DNA from: Ricinus communis
Taxonomy: Eukaryota; Streptophyta; Magnoliopsida; Malpighiales; Euphorbiaceae
Length of the DNA: 64,000 bases
Direction: 5' to 3'
Assembly: GCF_019578655.1 (NCBI RefSeq)
Contig: NC_063258.1
Location: forward strand, 12,962,802-13,026,801
Shown: in pieces, positions 34,407 to 45,916 of the stretch
Layout: every line of letters starts with the position of its first letter
Position numbering within the stretch: position 1 is the first letter of the stretch
Notes under the pieces: model-generated
What the model was told of the DNA's origin: nothing
The model's input: the letters and a program-made list of their open reading frames with translations, nothing else
Databases searched by the model: none
Made by a program: the position numbers and the translations under genes

Positions 34407-34411
34407 GACCA

Positions 34412-35876
34412 TGATGTGCATCATTTTATACATATCTATATGCCCAATTGTTTACATTTTTATGCATAGTTATCTTGTTCTATGCCAGAATGACCTGTGT
34501 TTTGGTTCCTTTCATGTTTCAGGTCATTATCGAGCGACATTATTAGTAATTGAGGGAAATACGCACAATTATGGACCAGAATCCATCTAATTAAGCAAGG
34601 ACTAGCATTCCAAGGTTGAGCACGGCCTGGACTTCAGCTGTGCTGAACCATCAATTAGTTGCCCTTCAAGAGTGCTATTTTAGCACAGTTTCCGAGGCCA
34701 CCACGGCCTGTGGTGGTTCCGCACCGGCTAGGGCACGATGAGAAAGAAGTCGTGAGTTGTAGAATGCGGAGGTCCAACATGGCCTGGACTCCGCCAGTGC
34801 TGATAAGCACGGGCTTGACCACGGCCGTGCTGAAAGATTTATATAGGCAAAAATGATTTGTTGAATTAGGGTTCGATTTTCTAACTTGATTTCACATATA
34901 CAAGCTTAAGCCATCTTTTTCCAGACTTCAATACTCGACCTTAGAAGATCATTTCGTCTATTGAAGGAAGGATTACATTGGTTTTAACATCAAATTGAAG
35001 ATCAAGAGCTTTGGAAGCATCCAAGAGGCAAATTAGGGTTTTTCATTCTGAATTGAGAATTTAGGATTTTTCATCCAACTTGAAGAAGAAGGGTGTACAT
35101 GCCTTCAATTTACTTTTATGAATCTATTCTTTACTTTTTGTTGCTTATTAATATGAGTAACTAAATTTGTTAAACCTATTGAGGTTCCTATGTTGTTGGA
35201 TTGATTTTAATGCTTATGAGATTTTGATTATCAATGCTTGTCTCTTCTTGCTTTCAATATTAATGAGAAATCACTTTATTCATGAGATGTTGTGAGTTGT
35301 GGTATTTAGATTGCTTTATGTAATTGAGAAATTCATTTAGGAATTGGAAATTTGAATAGCAAGAACTGGTTAATGCTCACTTAGAGATAAGGGTAATTGA
35401 CTAGCCAGATTAAGAATTAACAAAGCTTAATAGAGGCAGGTTAGAGCTTAATGCTAATTGAATAATCCATCGTTAGAAAGAGATTCCAACTTTAGGTTAT
35501 TAGGTTTAGGAATTCGGTTATCTCGAGAGGGAGACCGAATTCAGTTAAGAATTCGTCCACGAGTAATTGTAATTAGTAATCAATATAATCTCTATCTTCA
35601 CTAAAATCCAACTAGCTTAGGTCCCCTAAGGTTTGCTTTTTCCTTCGATTGTTTTCCTAAATCCTTTCAAATTATTTGACACTTAGTTAATCATTTGTTC
35701 ATATTTAATCATAGCATAATAACTTCATTGATTTTGTTAAGGTTAGATAACATAAGACGCTGCAGTAGTTCTAGGATCATCCTTTCCCGAGAATACGACC
35801 TTGATACTCACCATTTGTGCTAGCCTGCATCGATAGGTTCACTGCCTTAGATTTTAGCTACACAAATAGTTTACCA
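34412..35876 (+). mobile_element. Athila A1 solo LTR with 5-bp target duplication GACCA
   Basis: TGATGTGCATC...TTTACCA, 1465 bases. GACCA stands immediately before it (34407-34411) and immediately after it (35877-35881), and the gag reading resumes right behind. Both facts define the ends exactly. Palindromes at 34610-34840 are well kept (GCACGGCC, CCGTGCTG, CCACCACGGCC). The TATA box TATATAGG is at 34840-34847. It inserted after the host element was in place, and its internal region was lost by LTR recombination. Confidence 0.95.
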
Positions 35877-35881
35877 GACCA

Positions 35882-36312
35882 ACCGGTTTTCAGAGGTTGC
35901 ATCGACCTTGTTGCAGCATGGTGAATCCCCAACTACCTTCACCTCAGGAGAAGAAGCCTAATCTCGAGCAGTTGGTGATGATTGTGTCCTCTACCGATAA
36001 CAAATTTCAACAGACGGATAGCAAACTTAGGAATCAGCAGACCTCCATTTAGAATTTGAGGACTCAAATAGGCCAGATTTTTAGGATGTTGGCTGAGAGG
36101 CAGCTAGGGACTCTGCCTAGCACTACAGAGCCCAACACGAGGGAGCATGTGAACGCAATCATGTTGCGGTCAAGTAAACTTGTTCTTGGTCCTTCTTCTA
36201 TTTCTAACACTAATGCTGATGTGCAGGTAGATTCAAGTAGGGAAGTTGAAGCTACCAAGGTAAAGGAAATAGAGAAGGAAGAGGCAAAGGAGATTCCACT
36301 AAGGGAATACTA
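35882..36312 (+). pseudogene. gag: Athila A1 gag, part 2
   Basis: Continues the gag C-terminal linker: DNKFQQTDSKLRNQQTS, LRTQIGQIFRMLAERQLGTL, then NAIMLRSSKLVLG and an acidic Glu/Lys-rich end. These blocks correspond to the A2 ORFs at 48840-49150 and 51500-51780. A stop occurs at 36051 (expected Gln) and another at 36311. Confidence 0.85.
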
Positions 36313-36431
36313 GCCCAAAATCCCATACCCTACTAGATTAAATCAGGCGCAAGTCGAGTAGCAGTTTTGGTAAATTTCTGGATATTTTTAAATAATTGCA
36401 TATAAATTTACCTTTTGTTGAAGTTATTTTG

Positions 36432-37360
36432 CAGATGCCTAGGTATGCGAAGTTCTTAAAGGAGATTCTTAGCAACAAGAGGAAGTTTGAGGACTTGGTG
36501 TGCGTGACTCTAAATGAGGAATGTTTGGCAATTTTCCAGAACAAGTTTTCAGAAAAGCGACATGATCCAGGGAGTTTTACTATCCTTGTGTTATAGATAA
36601 CTTATTTGTCAATGATGCCTTAGTTGATTTAGGGGCTAGAATTAATGTAATGTCATATAGCCTGTTTGTATAATTGGGGCTGGGAAAGACCAAACCCACT
36701 AGGATGAGTATACAATTAGCTGATAGATCTGTTAAGTATCCTAAGGGTATTATAGAGAATGTGCTGGTAAAACTCAATAAATTTATATTTCCTATCGATT
36801 TGTGATCTTAGATATGGACGGTGAGAGTAGTGTACCCTTAATTCCAGGAAGACCTTTTCTTGCAACATCTAGGGCAATGATAGATGTTTGTGATGGAAAG
36901 TTAAAACTTAGGGTAGGGGATGAGACTGTCACCTTTAACTTGCATAATCCTATAAGCCAGTCTTTAGATCATAATAATGCTGTGTATGTTGTTAATGTAA
37001 TTGACGATGATATTGAGACAGAGTTGCATGAAGTGTTAGTTGAAGACCCTCTACAAGTCATCTTGCCAAGGGGAGAAAAGCATGAGCTATCAAATGAGGA
37101 AGTGTTGGAGCAGCTTGAATTTATGTTAGCAAACGAGCCAAGCAGCAATACTGATGAGTTTACTGTGATTGACAAGATAGGCATGCAGAAGTTGAGGCCA
37201 TCACTTGAGGATCCGCTAGTTCTCGATTTGAAAGAGGTTCCACAACATCCTCACTATGCGTATATGGATGAGGATAACGGGCGGTAGACTTGACAACCGA
37301 GGTGAGGGAAATGACATTGCCCTCTCGAAGAAAGTACCTAAAAGCGGCTACTTGAAAGAC
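36432..37360 (+). pseudogene. pol: Athila A1 protease and pre-RT linker
   Basis: MPRYAKFLKEILSNKRK leads into the active-site context ALVDLGARINVM (DLGAR, where A3 has DLGAS). [20 protein letters not shown] and DGKLKLRVGDETVTFNL follow, then the linker HELSNEEVLEQLEFMLANEP and RPSLEDPLVLDLKEVPQHP. It breaks up at 37287 after a VREMTLPSRRKYLKA remnant. The frame shifts once near 36600. RT, RNase H and integrase do not follow. Confidence 0.88.
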
Positions 37361-37964
37361 TGTTGACATTTTGAGGACCCATAACTTGGTAGTTCAATCA
37401 CAGCATATGTCAAACTCGGACATGCAGGGAGTTATCACCGAGTCCAGCTGAATGACTCGAGAACTAGAAAGAAGCTCTTTTAGGAGGCATTCCCATATTT
37501 AGCTTTATGTCTTTTTTTGGTTTATCAGTCATTTGCATGTTTGATGGTAGTCAGAGCACTTGCTTAGTGACTAAACCTAATTATTTGAAGCTAGGGTTTT
37601 AATAACTTAAGTCAGATTTTTGGTGATTGGTGAAGATGAGCTTCCCTGTTTGATACATTTTTACTTGAATTATAGCCTAAATGTGTATGTATGTATGTTG
37701 AATGCAGGTAGGGAGTTTGGCGGTTTGAGATGTTGAAGAAAGGTTTGGATTTCAGTGGTTCACCATGGTTTCCATGGGCATCACAGGTTGGATCCAGCAT
37801 GGCCGGAGTCCTATCCGTGATGAACATGCATGTATAGAGTTTGGGAAATTGGCTGTCCACCATGGCTTCCGAGGCCACTACAGGCTGCAACACCAGGCCG
37901 CATTGGTCAACACGGTTGTGCCCTTGCCCATGATGGACATGTATATAGCATACACTCAAAATCG
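37361..37964 (+). other. Pol C-terminal tail remnant and spacer (A1)
   Basis: About 37430-37480 reads like the pol tail (MTRE-RKKLF*EAF), comparable to KKKxFWEAP in A2 and A3. Beyond it is AT-rich spacer with a TGTATGTATG microsatellite-like bit near 37687 and no coding sign. Confidence 0.55.
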
Positions 37965-38252
37965 GTCGTCCACCACGGCTTCTGAAGGCACCACAGGCGG
38001 CAACACCAAGCCGCGGTGACCAGCACAGACACGCCCTCGCCCGTGGTGACGTTGCACATGTAAGATGCTTCAGGGTTCAACACTGGCCTAGTCCAGGCCA
38101 TGCTGACCAGCACGGCCATGCCCTCGCCCATGCTGAACCCAGTGACTATAAAAGCAAGCCATTTCAAACCTCTTCCAACTTTTCCCTAATTAAAGTTCTA
38201 AGGTCTTTTTCTTCTTCTTCTCGATTTTTCTTACCTGTCACGGCAATTTCAA
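37965..38252 (+). promoter_or_regulatory. Internal promoter-like block and leader exon upstream of A1 ORF2
   Basis: A GC-rich stretch holds the same short inverted motifs as the A1 LTR U3: GGCCATGCTG-ac-CAGCACGGCC at about 38097-38118, then GCCCATGCTG. A TATA box TATAAAAG follows at 38147-38154, then a pyrimidine-rich leader. A splice donor AA|GTAAGT lies at 38253. This arrangement lies inside the element, about 600 bases before ORF2. Inference: it drives a separate ORF2 transcript. Confidence 0.6.
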
Positions 38253-38732
38253 GTAAGTATCTTCGCCTTCTGCTTTTTATTTGGTTAAGTTTGATTGTTT
38301 ATGTATTCTTTTTTATTTAAGACTTTTTTTGATATGCTATAGTAGTTGTCAATATTTATTGCCTTGGTTGGTTTATTTTTTTTTTATTTACACTGCTCGA
38401 GTTTGATTTGGATTATATTTAGCTCAAGTTAGTTATTGTATTTGTGTGATTTTTAACAATGACATGCTAAGTGTGGGGTTTGAGAGAAGTAAAGTTAATT
38501 TATGGCATTCTATTTTGATAAATTGATAGCATAAATTCTATTTATTTGTTGTGTAATACTGTGGGCTAGAATGCCATTGTGAATTAGTTTTCTACAGGAA
38601 AATGAGGCTTTAGTCTTAATTTTAAGCCTGAAGTTTTCTATTAATCAAATTATAGCTGTTATGCTGCTAAATTTTCGGTGTAATTTATGCTAACTTGATT
38701 TCTTGTTCGAATATTAATGATGACTGTATTAG
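38253..38732 (+). other. Predicted intron in the ORF2 leader (A1)
   Basis: Donor GTAAGT at 38253. A pyrimidine-rich, AT-rich body, a branch-like TTAATGA near 38714 and an acceptor TGTATTAG ending at 38732 follow. An ATG is found 28 bases on, at 38760. Prediction by eye only. Confidence 0.45.
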
Positions 38733-38759
38733 CCAATATGAGAGATTAATCGTTGCCGT

Positions 38760-40267
38760 ATGACGTCTGCATTACTAGCAAGCGCTCGTGTGGCGAGGGA
38801 ACTTCTTCTTCTGCTTCACCTTCACCAGCACCAGCACCCCCACCATAATAGCAACTAGTCTGAGCATGAAGAATAGCAGTTGCAAATCCACCCGCACCTG
38901 GTTGACATCCCTTATGGATATTTTAAAATGCTGATAACAAGAGCCGCTTCCAAGTCATGAGATGGAAGCAAGTAATGGTCGGACGATGCATTGACTTTGT
39001 ATCCTTGGAGAGAGTGGGATTGGCTTAGGATGTTCGTGCACTGTTTGACACACTACCTTACGCATAATTCCTTAACATCATTGAGCCTACCTACTGCGAG
39101 CTCACCATTGAATTCCTCAGCACCTTCTTCCTACAACAACAGATCATAAACTGGCATCAGCCTGATGCAGTTTACTTCAGACTCGAAGGAAAGGAGTTCT
39201 CAATGTTAGTTCCACAATTTGGTATGCATTTGGGTTTATGGACTGAACAGGAGACCTCAGGCGAAGAGTATCAAGCATGCATTTACGTCAACCCAATCTC
39301 ATATGACACCAAGTGGGATTCATTAGTACTCAGGCTAGAATCGTACTACCCCAACAAGTCTAAGGCGTCTAGCCTTCCGGATCATCTCCACTATCTTTAT
39401 ACATTGTTAGCTTACATTATTACAGGCCGAGGAGATAGTTTTGGAGCAGTCACACAAACCGATGTATTCATTCTCTAGGCTATACAACACCGTAAAAAGC
39501 TTGACATAGGATATTTGTTGGTTCATCAAGTCCGTTCCTTCATAGTCGACGCCTAGAAGAAGATGCACTGCTATTTTGGCACATATGTAACTAAGAGACT
39601 GGATGTACTGGACGACTGTTTGGCCGAGCTTTCTCAAATTGGTGACATGATACCATTAGGGGTTAGACAGATGATCAACATGTAGATGATCACGGCCACT
39701 CGACACCCACATGGCATTGAGTACAGGCTCGTTAGTGCAATAGTTAAGGAGGCTACAGAGGCAGCAGCTCGAGGAGCCCAAGACCCTACGGTTGAGATTC
39801 TAGATGTTAGGATTCCCAACCCAGCCAGAGTATTTATGCTTACATCTAGAGCTTCCTCTTCTTACTCTACAGGGACATCGAGTGCTCAGATTAGTGCTTT
39901 TGCTGACCAACTACATTGAGTCTATGATTTACAATAGCGGCACTATACTAAGTTTGTGCAGTATAGAAAGGAGTTTGGTCAGTTTCAAGATGAGACTATG
40001 GCACAGTTTCACGGGTTAAATGATATGCTCCAACAGCTTATGAATGGATTGGATAGGTAGGCCACCCAGACAGACCTAATGGCGAAGCAGATACAAAAGA
40101 TTGCAGATTTCAGAGCACAAAATCAGCGATTCATCGATGACATGGAGTTTGATCTAGCAGGTTGTTTCACGAATCCTGTGCTACCACCATCGCCCCCTCC
40201 TTCAGTGCCTTCCCTTACTCCTCACCCTCCAGCCAGTGAGGATGTGCCTTCGGCAGACTACCAATAG
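38760..40267 (+). pseudogene. ATHILA ORF2-type protein (A1), env-like position
   Basis: A Ser/Pro/Ala-rich N-terminus (one frame slip) leads to the conserved block: IIEPTYCELTIEFLSTFF, DAVYFRLEGKEFSMLVPQFG and MHLGLWTEQE (39080-39260). Then come SSLPDHLHYLYTLLAYIITG, TDVFIL and FGTYVTKRLDVLD. The C-terminal half has a coiled-coil-like region (MAKQIQKIADFRAQNQRF) and a Pro-rich end PPSPPPSVPSLTPHPP. About six in-frame stops replace mostly Gln or Trp. No convincing signal peptide or membrane segment was seen. The function of this family is unknown. Confidence 0.82.
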
Positions 40268-41552
40268 TGACAAAAATTTATGTTCTATTTCTTTTCCTTT
40301 TCCTTTTTATTTTCTTTCTTTATTTTTATTTTATTTTATTTCATTATTCTTTCATCTTATGTTATTTTAGTGGAACACTTTGCCTTGCCTTTATGCTATG
40401 TACATTAAATATGATCTTCAATCTTCTTATGTGCTAGATATGTTATATACCCATTTTTTTCTAACACTAAGGGTGGTGTTATACTCAAGTATGCAGTGGG
40501 CATCTCTGATTTTATTATCCATTGATTGTTTAGGCAATGATAATGGACTATTCTTAGGATGTTAGGACCTAGGTTCTTCATGACATTTAAGTTTAGTTTA
40601 TTCTTTTGTAATTAATGACTTAATTCACACACTAGTAATTGATTGTCCCTCTTGACTTTTGTTCTTAGAAAGCAATTTTTCTGTATTCAATATGTCAATT
40701 TGGCTGGGTTAAGCTTCTATTGCTTGAGTTCCTTGCAAATTTACAGCCTTTATCTTTGAACTTTGATTATGCCAATCTCTTAAACAATTTATGTGATGAT
40801 TTAATTGATAAGACTGGGAACCAGTTGTAAATTTTAGCCACTTCAAATGTGAGTTTTTAAACCAAAATTTGAGCATTCATTGCAAATTGTGCTCCTAATT
40901 TTTCTTGTTTAAGTGTGCGCTGTACTTAATGTTGTTTCTAGAACTTGCTCTGTAATACTTGTTGAGGTTACATGAACTTTTGAATACCGTTAGATGATTT
41001 GGGAAACTTAGGCTTCACCACATCTGGCCACAAGCCTACCCTTTATTTACATTAGTCAGCCAGTTTTGAGCCTTCACCTTTTCTTCATGATTTTCACCTA
41101 TACACTACATCTACACTATTCTCTATAGTTATCTTTCCTTTTACCCTGTATACTGAATAGTTATGTGTTATGCTTCTTCTTTTATGGAATCAACCTTTAT
41201 AAAGACCCTTTGATTTTGGTATTCATTTATTTGTAGTAGCGAAGATGAGATATATGAGCAAGCTTATGGTAAACAGGTTTTGTGCAGCTGCATTGAGGGA
41301 ATTTTCTAGTTTACCTGTAAACACTATGAGTGATTTGAGAGATTCCTGTAAGCCAATGGTTCCTGGACTTTAATGCTGAGTTATTATATAAGTTGTACTT
41401 TGAGATGGTATTACTATAGTTCTTCTCTGAAGGTTTATGAAATAAGGTTAAGTTGTTAACTTTAGCATGTATTTTGATGGGTGATTGTTGCTTGTATATG
41501 TATTGAGTTATTGATTGCTTGAGGACAAGCAAAAGCTTAAGTGTGGGGTGAT
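40268..41552 (+). other. A1 3' untranslated region and polypurine tract
   Basis: Pyrimidine-rich start (40270-40370), then AT-rich non-coding sequence. The end reads gaggacaagcaaaagcttaa and gtgtggggtgatt, with the polypurine-like tract AAGTGTGGGG at about 41537-41546, just before the LTR. Its 40830-41020 part is shared with the 3' regions of A2 and A3. Confidence 0.75.
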
Positions 41553-42686
41553 TTGATATGCATTGTCTTAAATATATTTATATGCCCAATTACTTCCATT
41601 TTTGTACATAGTTATCTTGCTTTATGCCAGAAGCACCTGTGTTTTGGTTCCTTTCATGTTTCAAGTGATTATCAATGGACATTATCAGTAGTCAAGGGAA
41701 ATACGTGCAAATACGGATCGGAATCCATCAAAATTGAGCAAGGGCTACCATTTCAAGGTTGAGCACAACCTGGACTCTGGCCGTCCTGAACCATCAACAT
41801 TTGACCCTCAAGAGTGTCATTTTGGCATGGTTTCTGAGGCCACCACAGCCTCCATCACGGCCTGTGGTGGCTCAGCACAGGTGAGGGCATGGTCAGGAAG
41901 AAAGCCTAATTTGTGGGACTCGGAGGTCCAGCATAGCCTGGACTTCGCCTGTGCTGATTAGTATGGGCTTGACCACGCTCGTGCTAGGACAATATATAGG
42001 CAAAATTGAATTATTTTGCTAGGGTTCGATTTTCTAACTTGATTTTTCACATATATGCTCGAGCCACCCTTTTCTAGACTTCGATATTCGACTTTGGGAG
42101 ACTATTTCGCCTATTGAAGGACGGATTCCATTAGTTTAAACACCACATTAAAGATCAAGAGTGGATTTGGAGGCATTTAAGAGGCAATTTAGGGTTCATC
42201 ATTCAGATTTGGGATTTAGGGCTGTTCATCTGACTTGAAGAAGAAGGTTGTACATGTTTTCATTTTACTTTTTTGTATTTCTTCCTTACTTTGTGTTACT
42301 TATTAGCATGAGTAGCTAGAACTATTGAACCCATTGGGGTTCCTATGTTGTTGGATTGCATTTAATGTTTATGAGACTTTGATTATCAATGCTTGTTTTC
42401 TTTTTGCTTTCATTATTAATGAGAAATCGCATTATTCATGAGACATTACGTATGTAATTGAGAAGTTCATTTAGTAATTAGAAATTTGAATAGCAAGAAC
42501 TGGTTAATGATCACTTAAGTTTAAATCCACTCTTAATAGTAGTGGATTTAATCTTAAGGCTAACCTAAAATCAATCGTTAGGAATAGATTCCATCGTTTA
42601 GGTTCTTAGGTTGAGGGATTCGATGTTCTCGAGAGGGAAATCGAATGCAATTTAGAATTCACTCACAGGTAATCACATTTGGTAAT
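41553..42686 (+). mobile_element. Athila A1 3' LTR, truncated
   Basis: TGATATGCATTG start. It pairs with the 5' LTR at 31629. The TATA box TATATAGG lies at 41993-42000. It stops at ggtaat (42686), about 330 bases short, where a minus-strand CRM-like LTR begins. A local inverted duplication lies at 42514-42558. Confidence 0.88.
42514..42558. repeat. Local inverted repeat in the A1 3' LTR
   Basis: CTTAAGTTTAAATCCACT (42514-42531) is the inverse of AGTGGATTTAATCTTAAG (42541-42558) at 17 of 18 positions, with a 9-base loop. The 5' LTR has only the right arm; the left arm replaces about 45 bases of ordinary LTR sequence. Confidence 0.9.
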
Positions 42687-43370
42687 GATAGGAAATCATC
42701 ATCTTAGCAACCACACATCCTAATAACTAATGAGTTATGATACATATGGAATGCAAGAAAACACCCTCCAATCAAGATGATTCCAAAACCCAAGGATCTC
42801 CTCAAGTGAAGTTAGGAAAAACTAGTTCCAATAATGAAACTAGCATTTGAATTCAACTCCAAACACCACAAACCAAGTATAATTTGATAAGTTAAGAATC
42901 AAACACAAGATTTTTATTAGAGAATGCCACAAACTAAAATAGTTTGATAAGTTCAAAGTTCATGCAAGAACTTAAGCAAAAACACTCATAAAGAGCAAAT
43001 AAAGATTATCATTCAAAATTCTATGTTTATAAATGGATTTGGCTTTGATATTTATAGCCAAAACAAGACAAAGAAACCTAAATGGATGTGTTTTGAGCTT
43101 CCCCACATTTTTCCCTTTAATTCCCCTTAAAACTTATTAAAAGTGGATGTTTTTACATTGATGTCACTCATTTTGTAACTCCCAAATGACAACTAATTAT
43201 GTGCATCCATTTTGTAACTCTAAAAGACAACTAATCACACCATAACTTAAGAAAAACCTAATAAAAATGAAAATAAAAAGGCTTCAAATGAATCTTATTG
43301 GACCTATGAGTTCAGCCTAAACTTATTGCACTAAATTGATGATTTTGGATCCTTTTTGCAATTCTAAATC
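42686..43370 (-). mobile_element. CRM-like 3' LTR and 3' untranslated end (minus strand)
   Basis: Read on the minus strand it follows the pol stop and shows 'ggctataaatatcaaagcc' (TATA-like, near 43050) and 'gaacttatcaaactatt' blocks. It ends at TTTCCTATCA, that is TGATAGGAAA at 42686 in plus reading. The LTR start near 43300 could not be fixed. It differs in sequence from C1-C3. Confidence 0.65.
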
Positions 43371-44528
43371 TTAGGCTGAGCCTTGTTGTGTTTGAACACT
43401 CCAAATATCTTTAATTAAGCCCAACAAAGCTTCTTGCATCCTTTTGGACTTGGATCTTGTCATTGGACCTCCTTGAAAGCTTAAAGGATCATTTGTAATT
43501 CTTATCTTTATTGCATCATTCCCTCTCTCCTTATAAGGATTCGTGCTCGAATCAACCTCATTGTCAACTTCATCACCTACATCAAATAAAGAAAGATCAG
43601 CAACATTAAAAGAAGCACTCACATTCCCATACTCACTTGGCAAATCTATCTTGTAGGCATTGTCATTAATTCTTTCAAGGACTTGGAATGGCCCATCCCC
43701 TCTTAGCATTAATTTAGACTTCCTTTGGCTTGGAAATCTTTCCTTTCTCAAATGTACCCAACCTAGTCACCCGGTTCAAATACAACTTTCTTTCTCCCCT
43801 TGTTATGTTGCTTTTGATATTGTTGATTTCTTTTCTCTATTTGAGCATGCACCTTCTCATGTAAGCTTTTAACAAATTCAGCTTTTTGCTTGCCTTCAAA
43901 ATTAGCCTTATTAATGGGTAATGGCAGTAAATCCATTGGAGTTACTGGATTGAACCCATATACAATCTCAAAAGGTGAACAATTTGTTGTACCATGAATA
44001 CTCCTATTGTATGCAAACTAAACATGTGGCAAAACATTCTTCCCAATTCTTCAAATTTCTTTAAATTATTGCCCTCAATAGTTGTGAGAGAGTCCTATTA
44101 ACCATCTCCGTTTGTCCATCCGTTTGTGGATGACAAGTTGTTGAGAATAGAAGCTTTGTTCCCAACTTGCTCCAAAGTGTCTTCCAAAAGTGGCTAAGGA
44201 ACTTGACATCTCTATCACTGACAATTGCCCTTGGAACCCTATGCAATCTTACAATTTCTTTGAAGAACAACCCCGCAATATGAGTTGCATCATCTATCTT
44301 GTGGCATGGAATGAAATGTGCCATTTTGCTAAACCTGTCAACAATAACAAAAATAGAATCTTTCCCTCCTCTTGACTTAGGTAATCCTAGAACAAAGTCC
44401 ATAGAAATGTCTACCCAAGGTTCATTAGCTATGGAAAGTGGAGTATACAACCCATGAGGCATCACTTTAGATTTAGCTTGTTTACAAGTGATGCATCTCT
44501 CACATATTTTTTGAACATCTCTTTTCAT
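43371..44528 (-). pseudogene. pol: CRM-like integrase and C-terminal tail (minus strand)
   Basis: Zinc-finger end [11 protein letters not shown], then the core with [14 protein letters not shown] (first Asp), [33 protein letters not shown] (second Asp) and [18 protein letters not shown] (Glu); all catalytic residues are present at 44061-44528. A frameshift follows. The tail at 43371-43751 is open again: RKERFPSQRKSKLMLRGDGP, FNVADLSLFD and GPMTRSKSKRMQ. It is the best-kept integrase core in the window. Confidence 0.9.
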
Positions 44529-45916
44529 TTATGGCCAAAAGAAATGATTTTCTAAAACATCTAAAGTCTTTCTCACACCAAAGTGCCCCATCAAACCCCC
44601 ACCATGTGCCTCCCTTACAATCAACTCTCTTAAAGAAGATTGAGGCACGCATAACTTATTTTCCTTAAAAAGAAAACCATCATGTCTATGGAACTTGTCA
44701 AACCCCCCTCTCTTACATGCCCCATATACATTAGCAAAATCATGGTCTGAATTATATAATTCCTTAATGAACCTAAAAACCAATAACTTTGCATCAAGTG
44801 TAGAAATTAGAGCATACCTTCTAGATAGAGCATCGGCAACAACATTCTCTTTACCTTGTTTGTACTTGACGATGTATGGAAAGGATTCAATAAATTCCAC
44901 CCATTTAGCATGCCTACGGCTTAGCATCCCTTGTCCTTTGAGATAGCTCAAAGACTCGTGGTCGGTGTGTATAATGAATTCCTTATACCAAAGATAGTGC
45001 TGCCATGTCTCTAAAACTCTTACCAAAGCATAAAACTCTTTGTCATAAGTTGGGTAGTTTAGACTTGCTCCACTTAGCTTCTCACTAAAGAACGCAATTG
45101 GTCTTCCTTCTTGCATCAAGACTCCACCAATACCTATTCCACTTGCATCACACTCAACCTCAAAGGTTTTAGCAAAGTCAGGCAAAGCAAGTAAAGGTGC
45201 TAAACTAAGTTTGTCTTTTAGTAAGTTAAAAGCATCATCTTGTTCTTTTCCCCACTTGAAACCCACATTCTTTTTAATGTATTCAGTTAAAGGTGCAGCA
45301 ATTGTAGAGAAATCCTTAATGAATCTCCTATAAAAGCTAGCAAGACCATGAAAACTCCTATCATGCACACTAGTACGTTTTGTCCACTCTCTAATTACTT
45401 TTACTTTTTCTTGATCAACATGAATTCCCTTATCATTAACAATATATCCAACAAAAGTAATTTCATTAGTGCAAAAAGTGCATTTCTTAAGATTAGCATA
45501 TAATGTCTCTTTACCACATCAAAAACCAGCTTTAAGTGTATTACATGCTCATCTAAAGATTTGCTATACACAAGAATATCATCAAAATAAACCACTACAA
45601 ACTTTCCAATGAAAGCGCGCAAAACATGATTCATCAATCGCATAAAAGTACTTAGAGCATTAGTTAAACCAAACGGCATGCCTAACCACTCATATAATCC
45701 ATGTTTTGTTTTGAAAGCGGTTTTCCATTCATCACCCTCACGCATTCTTATTTAATGATATCCAGAATTTAAATCCACTTTAGAAAACACACAAGCACCG
45801 TGCAATTCATCCAACATGTCATCTAGCCTAGGTATAGGATGGCGATACTTTACCATTATTTTATTGACGGCACGACAATCAACACACATCCTCCATGAAC
45901 CATCTTTCTTAGGCAC
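44529..45916 (-). pseudogene. pol: CRM-like reverse transcriptase and RNase H (minus strand), N-terminus cut
   Basis: RT starts abruptly at [19 protein letters not shown] (45850-45910). The catalytic box [12 protein letters not shown] is intact at about 45575-45605. The [15 protein letters not shown] connection comes next. RNase H has [36 protein letters not shown] and VVADALSRR. The integrase zinc finger begins at the end ([13 protein letters not shown]). One 279-codon frame (44529-45368) is open. Breaks lie near 45390 and 45750. The upstream gag, protease and RT start are absent because the sequence switches to Athila at 45916. Confidence 0.92.

Larger units (their letters stand above)
31629..42686 (+). 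mobile_element. Athila A1 element lacking RT, RNase H and integrase
   Basis: Order: 5' LTR (31629-33095), tRNA-Asp site, gag, a nested solo LTR, protease, pre-RT linker, pol C-terminal tail, promoter-like block, ORF2, 3' untranslated region, polypurine tract and 3' LTR (41553-42686, truncated). The two LTRs belong to the same sub-branch of A1 (both read ggtgattat and cgtgcaaatacgg, where others read ggtcattat and cgcacaattatgg), supporting a single element. About 2.5 kb of pol expected between 37360 and 37400 is missing. Confidence 0.85.

Noticed and set aside
37612..38167. Overlapping frames on both strands near 37.6-38.2 kb
   Set aside because: They lie in the GC-rich palindromic promoter-like block. 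Frames open on both strands are expected from the palindromes.
38740..40267. ORF2 as a retroviral envelope gene
   Set aside because: No clear signal peptide, fusion peptide or membrane anchor is visible. Only its position is env-like, so it is called ATHILA ORF2-type.
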